This document shows positions 11,501 through 21,104 of a DNA stretch of 64,000 nt, one piece after another. A model generated the notes under the pieces. That model was given only the letters and a program-made list of their open reading frames with translations. It did no database searches and was not told where the DNA came from. Position numbers and translations under genes: made by a program. The stretch is from Galeopsis tetrahit (taxonomy: Eukaryota; Streptophyta; Magnoliopsida; Lamiales; Lamiaceae): the NCBI GenBank assembly GCA_963675135.1, contig OY776124.1:20768066-20832065 (forward strand), given 5' to 3'. The first letter of the stretch is position 1; every line of letters begins with the position of its first letter.

Positions 11501-11779
11501 AGAGATTAAAATATTTGTGAATCAAATGTTCCTATATTCTGTGATAGTAATAGTGCAATTGCCATTACACAAAATCCTGTTCTGCACACACGTTGTAAGC
11601 ATGTTGATGTGAAACACCATTTCATACGTGATCATGTAGAAAAGAAGGATATTCGCATGGAAAAGATTCATACTGAGTTTCAAAGAGCTGATATTTTTAC
11701 AAAACCATTAGCCGAGGCACGATTTCGTGAATTATGCATTAGTTTAGGGCTAATTGATTTAGATCCTACTTGCCTATAG
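8498..11779 (+). pseudogene. pol: Pol of S2: protease, integrase, RT, RNase H with two stops
   Basis: A single frame of 1093 codons encodes a copia polyprotein. Protease active site DSG begins at residue 26. The integrase zinc region (LWHRRLYHLN ... CTSCQKGK) is followed by the catalytic triad D219, D282, E318, spacing D-62-D-35-E. The RT holds YVDD at 10823-10834. RNase H has the TTEAEYMAAG motif and continues to FTKPLAEARF. It is broken by TGA at 10220 (S3 has TGC there) and TAA at 11507 (just after QQLRD, where S4 reads TAC). The final stop is TAG 11777. Apart from these two changes it is full length. The ATG at 8498 follows a TAA in the same frame at 8492 and is not conserved in S3, so it may not be the true start. 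Confidence 0.9.
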
Positions 11780-12626
11780 CTGTGTACTAACCAGACAGGT
11801 ACATCAAACGAAGTATGGAGACAAGATCACTAGACTAGGGCACTCGTCTACCCACGCAACAGACAGGTATACAAGGCTAGACAAGATGATCAGACAACCC
11901 GATGAGGAAGCTGGTAAAGCTGAGGGTAAAACTAAGGGAATAAACATTTAAGGGGGAATTTATGATTTCTTAAATATCCTTATGTTGACTCTTATGTGGG
12001 TCAATAGTCATCTTGTTCGAAACCTTGATCATTACTTTAGATTGATATTCATCCTATTTATTGTTTTGCTACTTGTACCATCGATTACACATTGAATGTG
12101 ATAAGATAGGTACATGAAGACGTTCGATGTTCAGAATAGACATGCACAGACGAAGGGGGAACTCGTCTGGTGTACGTAAGCCAACTCGTCTGGTGGAGCT
12201 TATGTCTACTCGTCTGTTCTGGATGGACTCGAACAAGACAAGCTAAGTTTTTTTAATGCTAAGTGTTTAATCAAAACGGATTAAGAATATTATAGTATTT
12301 AGGTATTGATAGAATTTGAAAAACCCTTGAATTAGATTTATACACTCTCATTTGATGTGGTGTATACATCCAGTTCTCACTCATCTACACTAGGACAGAT
12401 GAGTTCACTCCTCTGTTCTAACTTAGAAAGGGCGGATTTCAAATTTTACAGTATCAAATTACATACTACTCTCGGTTCCGTAACCGAATGCCAAAGGTCT
12501 TAACCGTCTTGATCAAAACCCAAATTATCACATGACTTAGTCACATTTGGGTTAATTCCTTGTTTTTCTCAAGAAGTTTTTGCCTCTCTCTATTTTCAAG
12601 CAAACCAGTTACTGATATTTTTGAAG
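11780..12626 (+). other. spacer between pol and third ORF of S2
   Basis: Non-coding 0.85 kb. It contains two short polypurine runs resembling the main tract: AAGGGGGAA near 11950 and AAGGGGGA at 12153-12160. It also holds three units of a 23/24-bp repeat with core ACTCGTCTG at 12161, 12184 and 12208. Corresponding repeats occur in S3 and S4 at the same place between pol and the third ORF. It may act as leader for a subgenomic mRNA of the third ORF; that is inference. Confidence 0.6.
12161..12222 (+). repeat. 23/24-bp tandem repeat, three units (S2)
   Basis: Core ACTCGTCTGG at 12161 and 12184, ACTCGTCTG at 12208; spacing 23 and 24 bp. S3 has four diverged units with the same spacing. Confidence 0.8.
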
Positions 12627-15600
12627 ATGTCTATTCGATCTATCTTCGATCTTAGAACTAACATGCAGGTCACATTCGACCTAGGCCGGTACATCTCCGA
12701 TAACAAAGTAAATGTAGAACCATCTGTGTTCTTCAAGGGCAATCACTCAGACGACGATGCTGAGATTCTGGCTAAATGCACTCGATGTGGGCTCAAACCG
12801 TATCTAGAATCATTTCCTCAAGTGGTCTTGGAGGAGGAGGTGCTAGAATTCTATGCCAACGTCATCAGACAGGGTGATATTATTGAGTCGTTTATTGGTG
12901 AAGATCGTGTGCAAATCACTCCAGAAACGATGTTCAACCATCTACAGCTGCCCATCGGGTCAATTGACATTGATAATTATGCACTTGGACAAGAAATTCG
13001 ATATTTGAGCATCTTCTGTGGCAAGAAGCTGAAACAGAAACCGGATGGCAAGTATGCTCCAGTCAAGAAGGGTGATCTTCTTAAAAAATATCGCACATTG
13101 TTGGATATTGCCAGCAAAATTCTGTTAAGTTCGACTGGTTCTCATGACTCTGTGACCTTTGTGAAGGCAAGGGTTATGGCTGTAATTTTTGACGGTATCA
13201 CTGAATGCAATTGGTTCAAGCTGATTGCAGACCGCATTATGTATTTTGAGCGCAGTGTTCGAGTAGATGACAATACTCGAAATTGGGTGGTGTCTACTGC
13301 TGTTGGTTATGGTAATAAGCTAAGTATCTTACTTCCTCTTCTAATGCCAAACAAGACGAAATGGAGCAAAGGAAAGCCATTTCATCCTTTGAAGTTTTAC
13401 TTGAAGAAAGGGGCAGTAAGGAAACAGGCTGCTGCTAGGCCATCTGCACCTAGACAAGCCAGAATTGACCCCATGGAGGCTTTGCCATATGCTGGTGAAT
13501 CTGGATCTTCAGAAGATGAGTCCGTTGAAGACAAGCCAATGGAAGCTGCACAAGACTCATCTAGTGCAGAAGCCTCAGAGCAGACTCAGTCAGAAGAAGA
13601 GTCGACTCAAGAGCAGGAGTCGAGTGGACAAATACCTGAGATGTACACTTTGGTGAGAGTCGATTCGCCTACACGTCCAGCCGAGTCGAGTGTACAGGTT
13701 GGTTCTACTACTCAATCTGTTTCAATTCCTCTCTCTCTCCCATCTTCTTCTGTTCAAACCAAGGCAAGATCACATCGATCTAGGCCTAGACCTTTTCCCA
13801 CAACTTCACAAGTGCTGCCAGCATATCCGCTGAGGGTCAGCCTACCTGAAAACACTCCCATAATAGATACAACTGATACTCCGACAGTTGTCATACCAAA
13901 CCAAGACACATCAAAGCTTTTTGAAACCAGTCCTTTCACACCCTCTCCCTCAACAGAATATGTTGAACCCTTGATCCCATCTACTTCAGATCAGACGATA
14001 GTTGCCACTGCAACAACTGAGTTAGAGACCCCATCTACTCAGACCCCGACTGAAGCTAGATTCGAATCCTTGGTCTATTATCCCATGTGTCTAAGAGAGA
14101 AGCGAGTCCGTTCAAAGATGAGCAAGAATTTGAAGAAGCAGCTTTCATCTGTTGAAGTCGACTACTCCTCAGAACAGTTTGAGAAACTGGTTCGAATTTG
14201 TACTTGGGTGGCCTTGAAAAAGTCTGGTACAGATGATCTCTTCGAAGTCATCTTAGGAAAGGGTGGTATTTCAAACTTCATGGATTGGGAACTGGAGCAG
14301 AAGGAGAACAGTGGTGTTAGTGATCACTCAGAGCTTTTCCCAGATCATGCTATCACTGCTCTTGCGAAAAGACTACTTGGTATTTCTGATGACTTGATGA
14401 GTTCCGAATTCAAGATTGATGTTGGTGTTCAGGTTCCAGATCTTGATGATGTGCAAGACATTGTGGTGATTGAAGGTGATCAAGCTGCGTTGATTCAGTC
14501 TACTGATCCAGTCTTAGATTTGGACAATGTCTCAGATCAGCTAAGAGGCATTGTGTTCAAATTTCAGATAGAACATGCTGATAGTCCAAGATCAGATTTT
14601 ACTTTTATAAATCGTTATTCTGATGATTTACTGCCATTTGAACTTTGTGGATACATGAAGAAGTTGCATGCCTTATTGAAGAAGGACATAGCTATTGCTG
14701 AAAAGAAGGCTCATGAAGCGAAGTTTGCTATTATCTCTTACTCTCCTCAACTTAATCTAAGAGCTATTGCTGGAAGTGTGCTTCCAGAGGTTGATCCAGT
14801 TGAAGACGAGGTCTTGGCTACTGTTCCAGCAGATCAGTTGGTGAAAGTTTTAATTCCGGCAGATGAAGTCATGCTTGATGCTCCTCATGTTGAGATTGGA
14901 CAGTCATCTCATGCTATCTCAGCCGCCTCCATAGATGTGTTAAAGGACGAATTGAAAGCTGTTGTCAAAGCATCGATTGATAAGTTTCTTAAATCTGATA
15001 TCAAGAAGATTCTTACTGAACAAAACAATGTCCTTGTGACAAGTTCAAAAGATTTGATAGTTGATGCAGTCAGTCAGGTAGATGAAGAATACAGACAGCA
15101 TATGTTTGAGCAACTTGAGGGATTTCTTCAAGATCAAGTTGAATACTCAGAGAAAAGCTCAGTCGATTTTGCACGCGTACTAGCTACTGAATCCAGGAAG
15201 TTGGAACGAGTCTATAGAGCGAGAATCGAAGTTGCTGATGTTCAGAGGAAGGAAGCATATGATCAGCTAACTCAAGCACAACAAATTATTTCTGCTATGA
15301 CTGATGAAAACAAGAAGTTACGTTTAACTGCTACACATTTTAAGAATGAGTTGAATTTGTCTACTCAGAAGCTAGAGTTGGTTGCGACTAAGCTGGACAA
15401 GTTAAGTCAAAACAAGTCGCATGAGAAGCAAATTGAGAAAGCTACAGATCTTATGAAGCAGGCGATGATGGAAGAAATGACTCGGTTTACTTCTCTTTTC
15501 TCTCTCAAGGCATTTGATGAAGCCAAAAAGGGGGAAGAGGCAAGTCGAGTTGAATTTGCTGCTGAAGGAGTAAAAGAGGCAAGTGCTGAACCAGAAGCTA

Positions 15601-16355
15601 AAGATGCTGCTGAAGCTATGCAAGATCTTAAGAGGCCTAAGAGAGGCAGGGGCAGATTGGTTAAAACTGCAGAAGCTGAGCAAGCTAAAGTTGAAGCTGA
15701 TGAGTTAAAGAAGAAGGAGAAGGGCAAGTCTATTGCATCTCCAGAAGCTGAAGTTCAGACAAGGATGGTATCGAAAAGGAAGTCTATTACCATTGAAGAG
15801 CCTACTCCTGAAGCTGGTATTTTGAAGAAGCAAAAGATTGATGAGCCAAGTGATGAAGCTCATTATGCTAAGAAGAAGAAGATAGAAAAACACATTGAAA
15901 GTTTGTTGAAGCAGAAGCCTGATGAAGATCAAATAGAAGACAAGCTCATTGATCACTTTATTGACAAAGAACATCGTCAAGATTGGATGAAAGTGAAAAG
16001 GCAATGGGAACTTGATCACTGGATTATCAGGAAGTTTGGAGATTCTGATAACTCTGACGATCTTTATGCTATGTTTGATAAGTTCATGGAAGGACAGCAT
16101 AAGATGCTATGGAACTTAATCATAAGGATATCTGCTGCTGCTAATTTTAATATTCTTGTTCCTGGTTTTCCGAAATGGAAGTGTCCTATGACGAGTTCAG
16201 GTAAAAGAGCAGATGTGAACCAGATCAAGAAGTATGAAGATGAGTTGCTAGACAATGAGAAGATTGAAGACGAAGAACATATCCAAGGAATTCATACTAG
16301 ACTACTCAATGCTTTCTGTGTTCCAGATTCAGAAAGAGGTAATTTTCAAGTATAG
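12627..16355 (+). CDS. third ORF of S2 (env-like position), intact
   Basis: Unbroken ORF of 1242 residues; the ATG at 12627 gives MSIRSIF, conserved in S3. Residues 1-260 form a globular region with motifs RCGLKPYLE, YLSIFCGKK and NWFKLIADR, resembling what is often annotated in plants as a 'putative plant transposon protein' domain. Residues 270-470 are rich in Ser, Thr, Glu and Pro. Coiled-coil potential is strong at about 770-990. A basic stretch follows (KRPKRGRGR at 1002-1010, then KKKEKGK and VSKRKS), and a conserved C-terminal region with QWELDHWIIRKFGDS. I see no signal peptide and no transmembrane helix, so an envelope role is doubtful; nuclear localisation is an inference from the basic motifs. 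It is well preserved although pol is broken. Confidence 0.85.
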   Translation: MSIRSIFDLRTNMQVTFDLGRYISDNKVNVEPSVFFKGNHSDDDAEILAKCTRCGLKPYLESFPQVVLEEEVLEFYANVIRQGDIIESFIGEDRVQITPETMFNHLQLPIGSIDIDNYALGQEIRYLSIFCGKKLKQKPDGKYAPVKKGDLLKKYRTLLDIASKILLSSTGSHDSVTFVKARVMAVIFDGITECNWFKLIADRIMYFERSVRVDDNTRNWVVSTAVGYGNKLSILLPLLMPNKTKWSKGKPFHPLKFYLKKGAVRKQAAARPSAPRQARIDPMEALPYAGESGSSEDESVEDKPMEAAQDSSSAEASEQTQSEEESTQEQESSGQIPEMYTLVRVDSPTRPAESSVQVGSTTQSVSIPLSLPSSSVQTKARSHRSRPRPFPTTSQVLPAYPLRVSLPENTPIIDTTDTPTVVIPNQDTSKLFETSPFTPSPSTEYVEPLIPSTSDQTIVATATTELETPSTQTPTEARFESLVYYPMCLREKRVRSKMSKNLKKQLSSVEVDYSSEQFEKLVRICTWVALKKSGTDDLFEVILGKGGISNFMDWELEQKENSGVSDHSELFPDHAITALAKRLLGISDDLMSSEFKIDVGVQVPDLDDVQDIVVIEGDQAALIQSTDPVLDLDNVSDQLRGIVFKFQIEHADSPRSDFTFINRYSDDLLPFELCGYMKKLHALLKKDIAIAEKKAHEAKFAIISYSPQLNLRAIAGSVLPEVDPVEDEVLATVPADQLVKVLIPADEVMLDAPHVEIGQSSHAISAASIDVLKDELKAVVKASIDKFLKSDIKKILTEQNNVLVTSSKDLIVDAVSQVDEEYRQHMFEQLEGFLQDQVEYSEKSSVDFARVLATESRKLERVYRARIEVADVQRKEAYDQLTQAQQIISAMTDENKKLRLTATHFKNELNLSTQKLELVATKLDKLSQNKSHEKQIEKATDLMKQAMMEEMTRFTSLFSLKAFDEAKKGEEASRVEFAAEGVKEASAEPEAKDAAEAMQDLKRPKRGRGRLVKTAEAEQAKVEADELKKKEKGKSIASPEAEVQTRMVSKRKSITIEEPTPEAGILKKQKIDEPSDEAHYAKKKKIEKHIESLLKQKPDEDQIEDKLIDHFIDKEHRQDWMKVKRQWELDHWIIRKFGDSDNSDDLYAMFDKFMEGQHKMLWNLIIRISAAANFNILVPGFPKWKCPMTSSGKRADVNQIKKYEDELLDNEKIEDEEHIQGIHTRLLNAFCVPDSERGNFQV
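15525..15537 (+). other. polypurine-tract copy inside third ORF of S2
   Basis: AAAAAGGGGGAAG, read in frame as Lys-Lys-Gly-Glu, lies 988 bp before the true polypurine tract. The preceding bases also resemble those before the true tract. S3 (28611-28623) and S1 (66-79) have the same tract within this ORF. Confidence 0.7.
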
Positions 16356-16512
16356 TTTAGTTTGTTTTGATTTCATTTGAAGTATTTGTAATATCTACTG
16401 ATCTATTTCTGAATGAATGAAAAAGATAAAGTACTATTTGATGTTTAAAGACAAGATAACTACTTAACTAGTCTACGTAATAAGAAAAGATTCAAGTAGT
16501 TTTGGCTTCATC

Positions 16513-16526
16513 AAAAAGGGGGAAAT
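16513..16526 (+). other. polypurine tract of S2
   Basis: AAAAAGGGGGAAAT immediately before the 3' LTR start, the primer for plus-strand synthesis. Confidence 0.95.
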
Positions 16527-17837
16527 TGTTGGGATATGAATTCTAGAACAAGTCCTAAATGATGAATAAAAGATAAAAGATAAAGTTTTGATAAGCCAAA
16601 AAGAAGACTTGAATATTTTCTAAGTGTTGACTAATCTAGTCTAGTTGAGTTGAAGTCATCTTGTACAGATCAGTAGAATTCAAAAGACAAGTACAGTTTA
16701 AGTATTATTAAAAGATAAGTATGATTTATAAGTACTTCATATCTGTTCATATATGTTAGATTGTTACTGAGCTATTTAAATGTTGTATAAAGCTCATGAT
16801 GTTTCTATATGTAATAGATTAGATTCTTTGTATAGTTTATAAGTTGACTAAGCTTGTATTATAAAAGCTTAAAGTAATGTAATAGTCTTGTTAGGTTAGA
16901 TGATAGGACTAGATTAGTTCTATTAGAAGTCTACTACACAAGAAGAGAAGACCAGTCTACTACTCAAGACAGGTGGACTACAAGACAAGTACATATACAA
17001 GTCTACTCAAGACAAATCAACTTGAAGTTAGTTACAAATACGCGTGAAGTGATAAAGATATAGAAGTTAGTTATGGAATAACTAATTCATAACAGAAACG
17101 CGTGGATTGATAAATAAGATTCAGTTGAAGGTAGTTATCAAGAAAAGTTGGTTACAACTTACTAAGTTCTTGAAGATTGAAGTCTATAAATACTTCATGA
17201 TGGTGATCAATTGAGAACAACTGAAACACTGACGTTCATACTCAAGTGAAGCATTTTCAGAGATATAATTGAAGTTTACTCTCAGAGTTGATTGAAGTTC
17301 AGAAAGATAGCCAGAAGACAAGTGAAGAGTTCAGAAGGCTACTACTGAAGAACAGAGAAGTTTTTAGTTTTTGTTTGTTATTTTCAAGGTGCTAGATACT
17401 TGTAAAATTTCTAGTAAGATCGTAGACATATCTGGAGGTATAGTCTGTTGAAGATCTAAGTCTTCTTCTTGGGACTTTAAAGACAGGAACACACACTTGT
17501 ACTCGATTGGAAGAGTTTAGTGGAAACATCACAACTGGGTTTGTGAGAGTGGATGTAGACAAGTTGTCGAACCACTATAAATCTTGTGTTTGATTTACTT
17601 TACAGTTTTGATTGTTTAAATTGCTTAATTGGTTAATTACATAACTGATCTAGACTAGTTGAGTATAGAACAGAGTTCTCGAAAATAAGTTGAGTATAAT
17701 CTTGAATTGGGCTCATTGATAATTTCGTATTCCGCACATTGTACTTTGATATTTCGAAAGATTTTTGAAAAGTCTATTCACCCCCCTCTAGACATTTTCA
17801 CTAGCTTACTCGTTATTAACTCAACTTGGGACCAACA
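16527..17837 (+). repeat. 3' LTR of S2 (1311 bp)
   Basis: Same length and ends as the 5' copy (constant offset 12103). TATAAATA is at 17185-17192. The only base difference I noticed is A 16790 against G 4687. It is followed by target duplication ATAAC. Confidence 0.95.
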
Positions 17838-17950
17838 ATAACTTTAGGTCTATATTTCAAAAAATAATAAAAAATCAATTTAAGCTTTACACTATAAAAA
17901 AATAATTATTAAGCTAATATATTTAATTTAAAATTCAATATTTTAAACAA

Positions 17951-18016
17951 ATAGTTTAAGATAAAAATTTGTTTAAATAATTTTTTTTGAAAAATAGTTT
18001 AAGATAAGAATTTGTA
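17951..18016. repeat. short direct duplication in foldback arm
   Basis: TAGTTTAAGATAA is present twice, about 44 bp apart, each followed by a TTTGT run, inside the left arm of the foldback MITE. The right arm has a single copy of the flanking sequence, so this is probably a local duplication after insertion. Confidence 0.5.
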
Positions 18017-18482
18017 TGAATATATGTGGATACTCTATTTTGATATTTAAATCACATCCATGCAAATTTTTATCTATCTATAAACATCTACATCTTCACA
18101 CTTTTATTAGCAAGACCCTCCACATAAAAAAAATAAACGACTACATTTGCACACTTTTCTTTTTGAGATGTTAAACACAATAAAATTAGATTCTCACACG
18201 AAATTTTGCATTGAATATGATGTAAATATCAAAATAGAATGTCTTAAATTTATGAGACCGTTTCACATAAAAACCTCTCTTATTTATATTGTATTTTAGG
18301 GAGAGAATTGAATGTTAAGGTTAAACCATTTTTCAAAACTATTTGTTTAAAATATTAAATTTTAAATTAAATATATTAGCTTAATAATTATTTTTTTATA
18401 GGGTCAAGCTTAAATTGATTTTTTTATTATTTTTTAAATATAGATCTAAAGTTATTCTCAATTTGAATGTTTGATCTCCTAC

Positions 18483-19059
18483 ATGAAAATTATTAAGAAA
18501 AACAGGCATGCCAAATTTTCGTCCATGCAATTTTTTTTTTTTAATTTGAGGTATGTTTATTAATATTCATGCATGCATCAAATACATAAATACATATAAA
18601 AACGCCTAGGGGCGAGGCGTTTTTCAATTATTTTTTTTTTATTTTTTCAAGCATGTAAACTTAAAAAAATTGAAAAAAAAAAGTAATAATAATAAGGGAA
18701 ACGCGTTGGGGCCGCACGTTTTCTCCCTTTTTAATTTTTTTTATTACAAATAAGAAGTGTTAATTATATTTTGGCCCCAAAACGCGTGGGGGCTTAGCGT
18801 TTTACTACATTTTGATATATTTTTTTAAAAATACCCTATTTTACAAATTATTTAATTAAAAGATAATAAATTGATAAAAACCCGGAAATATTCCGTCAGA
18901 AAATTCCCATACACGAATCCGTCCCACCCCGTTTAATTTTTTAAAATTAATTTTAATGTATACAATATATTTATTTTGATATTAAATTAAATATATAATT
19001 GTTTAAATAGCATTTCATATTCATTTTATACTAAAAAACTACATATTTTTACAAACATA
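18483..19059. other. AT-rich sequence with three GC-rich hairpins
   Basis: No gene. Three small inverted repeats stand out in otherwise AT-rich DNA: AAAACGCC...GGCGTTTT (18599-18624), GGGAAACGCG...ACGTTTTCTCCC (18695-18727) and AAAACGC...GCGTTTT (18779-18803), each with G-rich centres. From 18880 the text turns to a block with CCCGG and CCGTCCCACCCCG that may be the left end of a separate MITE. Confidence 0.5.
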
Positions 19060-20042
19060 TACTCCCTCCTATTCTTTTTGTATGTCGTTCTAAAATTTTA
19101 ACTTTCTACATTTTAGTTGTCGTTCTGACTTTTTGTACAAGAGATACCCTTATTTGCTCATATTTTTCATAATCATTCACAATGTTTGATGGATCACCTT
19201 CTTCTCTCCCCTTTTTATACCGCCACCTATCATCTTCAAAATTGAGATAAAAAAAATTGAGATCTATGGGGTCATCTTCAAAATTGAGATTTATGGGGAA
19301 GATTGAGATTTATGGGGTTTCTACTGTAATTTAATTGATAATTCTTTTCCTAATTTATTTGTGTTCCTTTAATGAACAATTTCATTTTTTTTTTTGTTAT
19401 ATTTTTGTGTTTGATTGTTAATCTTTGTCTAGAGCTCTCTGGCATGATCTCACATGTTGTTTTGTTTGTAGCCTTGTCCTATATAATGCAACTCTAAGCT
19501 TCGTGTGCAGGCTACAAGCTTCAGTCATGCAATCTGAAGATTCGATTGTTAACTCGAAGTCCATGTATGTGTATATGAAGGTATTTGTATTTGTAGAGAG
19601 TCCTACATTTTCAATTTTTTTTGTGAATTTGCCATGTTTAATTTAGATTTTCTTAGTTTGAAATGGGAATTTGGAAAGGATGTCGAAATTAAGAAAAGTT
19701 GAGGGAGACAAAGAATATTTTTTTCCTTTTCCAAAATGAAAATGAGTAATTAATATTTAATAAGGTTAATTTGAGTATAATTTTATTTTATTAAAATTAG
19801 TGCAAATGGCTAGAACGACCTACAAAAAGAATAGGAGGGAGTATACATTAATATACATATAAGTTTATATAAATAGAAACATATATATATATACATACAT
19901 ATATATATAATGGGTAGGCGGGACGGGTTTGGTATAAACCACGACCTGTCTCATACACGCTTAACCTGGTCCGTACCCGATCCATACAAGTTGGATTCAA
20001 TGCGGATCCGAGTTTAGATCCGTCTCATTGTCATCCCTAAGG
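18880..20042. mobile_element. possible GC-ended MITE containing the Stowaway element
   Basis: The right side ends with GGGTAGGCGGGACGGGTT (about 19914), GTACCCGATCC and finally TTGTCATCCCTAA (20029-20041). This type of ending is frequent at plant hAT-like MITEs. The left side near 18880-18945 carries complementary C-rich words. The Stowaway MITE sits between. I could not pair the ends base by base, so limits are approximate. Confidence 0.3.
19062..19841. mobile_element. Stowaway-type (mariner) MITE
   Basis: CTCCCTCCTATTCTTTTTGT at 19062 is mirrored by ACAAAAAGAATAGGAGGGAG ending at 19841; the pairing continues inward through GTCGTTCTA. The flanks are TA on both sides (19060-19061, 19842-19843), the Stowaway target duplication. 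At 780 bp it is longer than most Stowaways and its centre holds unrelated sequence with a 73-codon ORF of no recognisable family, perhaps acquired. It encodes no transposase. Confidence 0.85.
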
Positions 20043-21104
20043 TTAACAATTATCGGAGCCTTCTAAAGGCCAGGGTAGAGGCATTCAATTCATCTTAGGG
20101 TGGATTAGGAGCAAAATGGATGGGCTAATTGCTAAGGTCTAGTAACAAAAAACAAAGCGGCCACGGATAAATGCCCCATTTTTATTATGTCTTCACCCTC
20201 TAGTAAATATGAGTTCATCCCTCTATAAAATATCATGGATAATCTTTTCACTTACTAATACTTTTAATACACATTAGAAAAACTTTTGACTTCACCCACA
20301 CTTACAAAAAAACAATTTTGAAGCAAAATTCGCTTTTACTCGTTGAATAAACTTGGTTTTTGCACAAAACGGGGGATGAGAGAGACTAAACAAAGAAACA
20401 GAGGTTTTTATACCGATTCGAACCTGGTTGACAGATTTTCGTGTGAAAACTCAAAACTTTTGGCCGAGTTCTATGAAGAAACTCAACAAAAAGTTCCGAG
20501 TTTCACTGTTTGAAATTTTTTTTCGAAAATGTACATATTCTGTGGAATTTTTTTTCGGAAAATCTCACAAACTCGACGAACCAGTGCTGAGTTTTTGCAA
20601 AACGCGATTTAAAAAAAAATGATGAACGAAATACACTACACATCTATTCAATACAACTACACAATCATGTAACAATATGGTTAAATAAAACAATAATAAC
20701 ATGAAGAATAATTAATTACAAAGAAATACTATGTTTTGGAAGAGAGAGGAATGCAAAAAGTCTTTTATTTTTTTATTTGAGGCTAGGGGGTGAACTCAGC
20801 ACACTAGGGTAGTCTAGTCTTGATCTGGGGTCATCTTCTTTACCAGAAAAAGAGTATTTACCCATAAGATAATCTTTAGCATCCCTTCCTCATGGTATCC
20901 ATAGTTCTAATGTGATGTAGTCGTGCTGAATGTCGAATATGACCATTTATAGAATTCATTAGTTTAATCATACCAAGGTGATTATGTAGTCGATAACATT
21001 AAGCTTCAGCACCTGCTCACATTTTAATACTTCCACCAAGTATATGTTGGATATATTGTAGTAGTCATATATCTTCAAGTCCCATAGTAATTTACTCGAT
21101 TTAT
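20043..21104. other. intergenic, nothing recognised
   Basis: About 1 kb of AT-rich sequence with no supported gene or element ends. Around 20310-20610 several GAGTTT/AAACTC words alternate, without forming a clear repeat. Confidence 0.5.

Larger units (their letters stand above)
4424..17837 (+). mobile_element. Sirevirus S2, complete Ty1/copia element
   Basis: A complete 13.4-kb element with 1311-bp LTRs at both ends and a perfect 5-bp target duplication ATAAC (4419-4423 and 17838-17842). Order: LTR, iMet primer site, gag, pol (protease, integrase, reverse transcriptase, RNase H), spacer, 1242-residue third ORF, polypurine tract, LTR. Copia domain order, long LTRs and the third ORF place it in the Sirevirus lineage. 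The LTRs differ at one site I could find (G 4687, A 16790), so insertion is very recent. Pol carries two nonsense codons while gag and the third ORF are open. Confidence 0.95.
4392..18482. mobile_element. foldback-type MITE (about 0.67 kb) split by S2
   Basis: The element consists of 4392-4423 plus 17843-18482; S2 fills the gap. The left end (GGAAATCAAACATTCAAA) is the reverse complement, with a few changes, of the right end at about 18450-18482. The arms keep pairing inward: 17843-17965 with 18330-18450, and about 18035-18075 with 18205-18245. The arms thus make up most of the element, leaving a loop of perhaps 130 bp. No ORF is present, so it would be non-autonomous. Long-TIR elements of this kind are often MULE- or foldback-related; I could not define a target-site duplication. 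Confidence 0.65.

Noticed and set aside
19425..19646. 73-codon ORF inside the Stowaway MITE
   Set aside because: It begins at a non-ATG codon, has no recognised family, and lies in a non-autonomous element.
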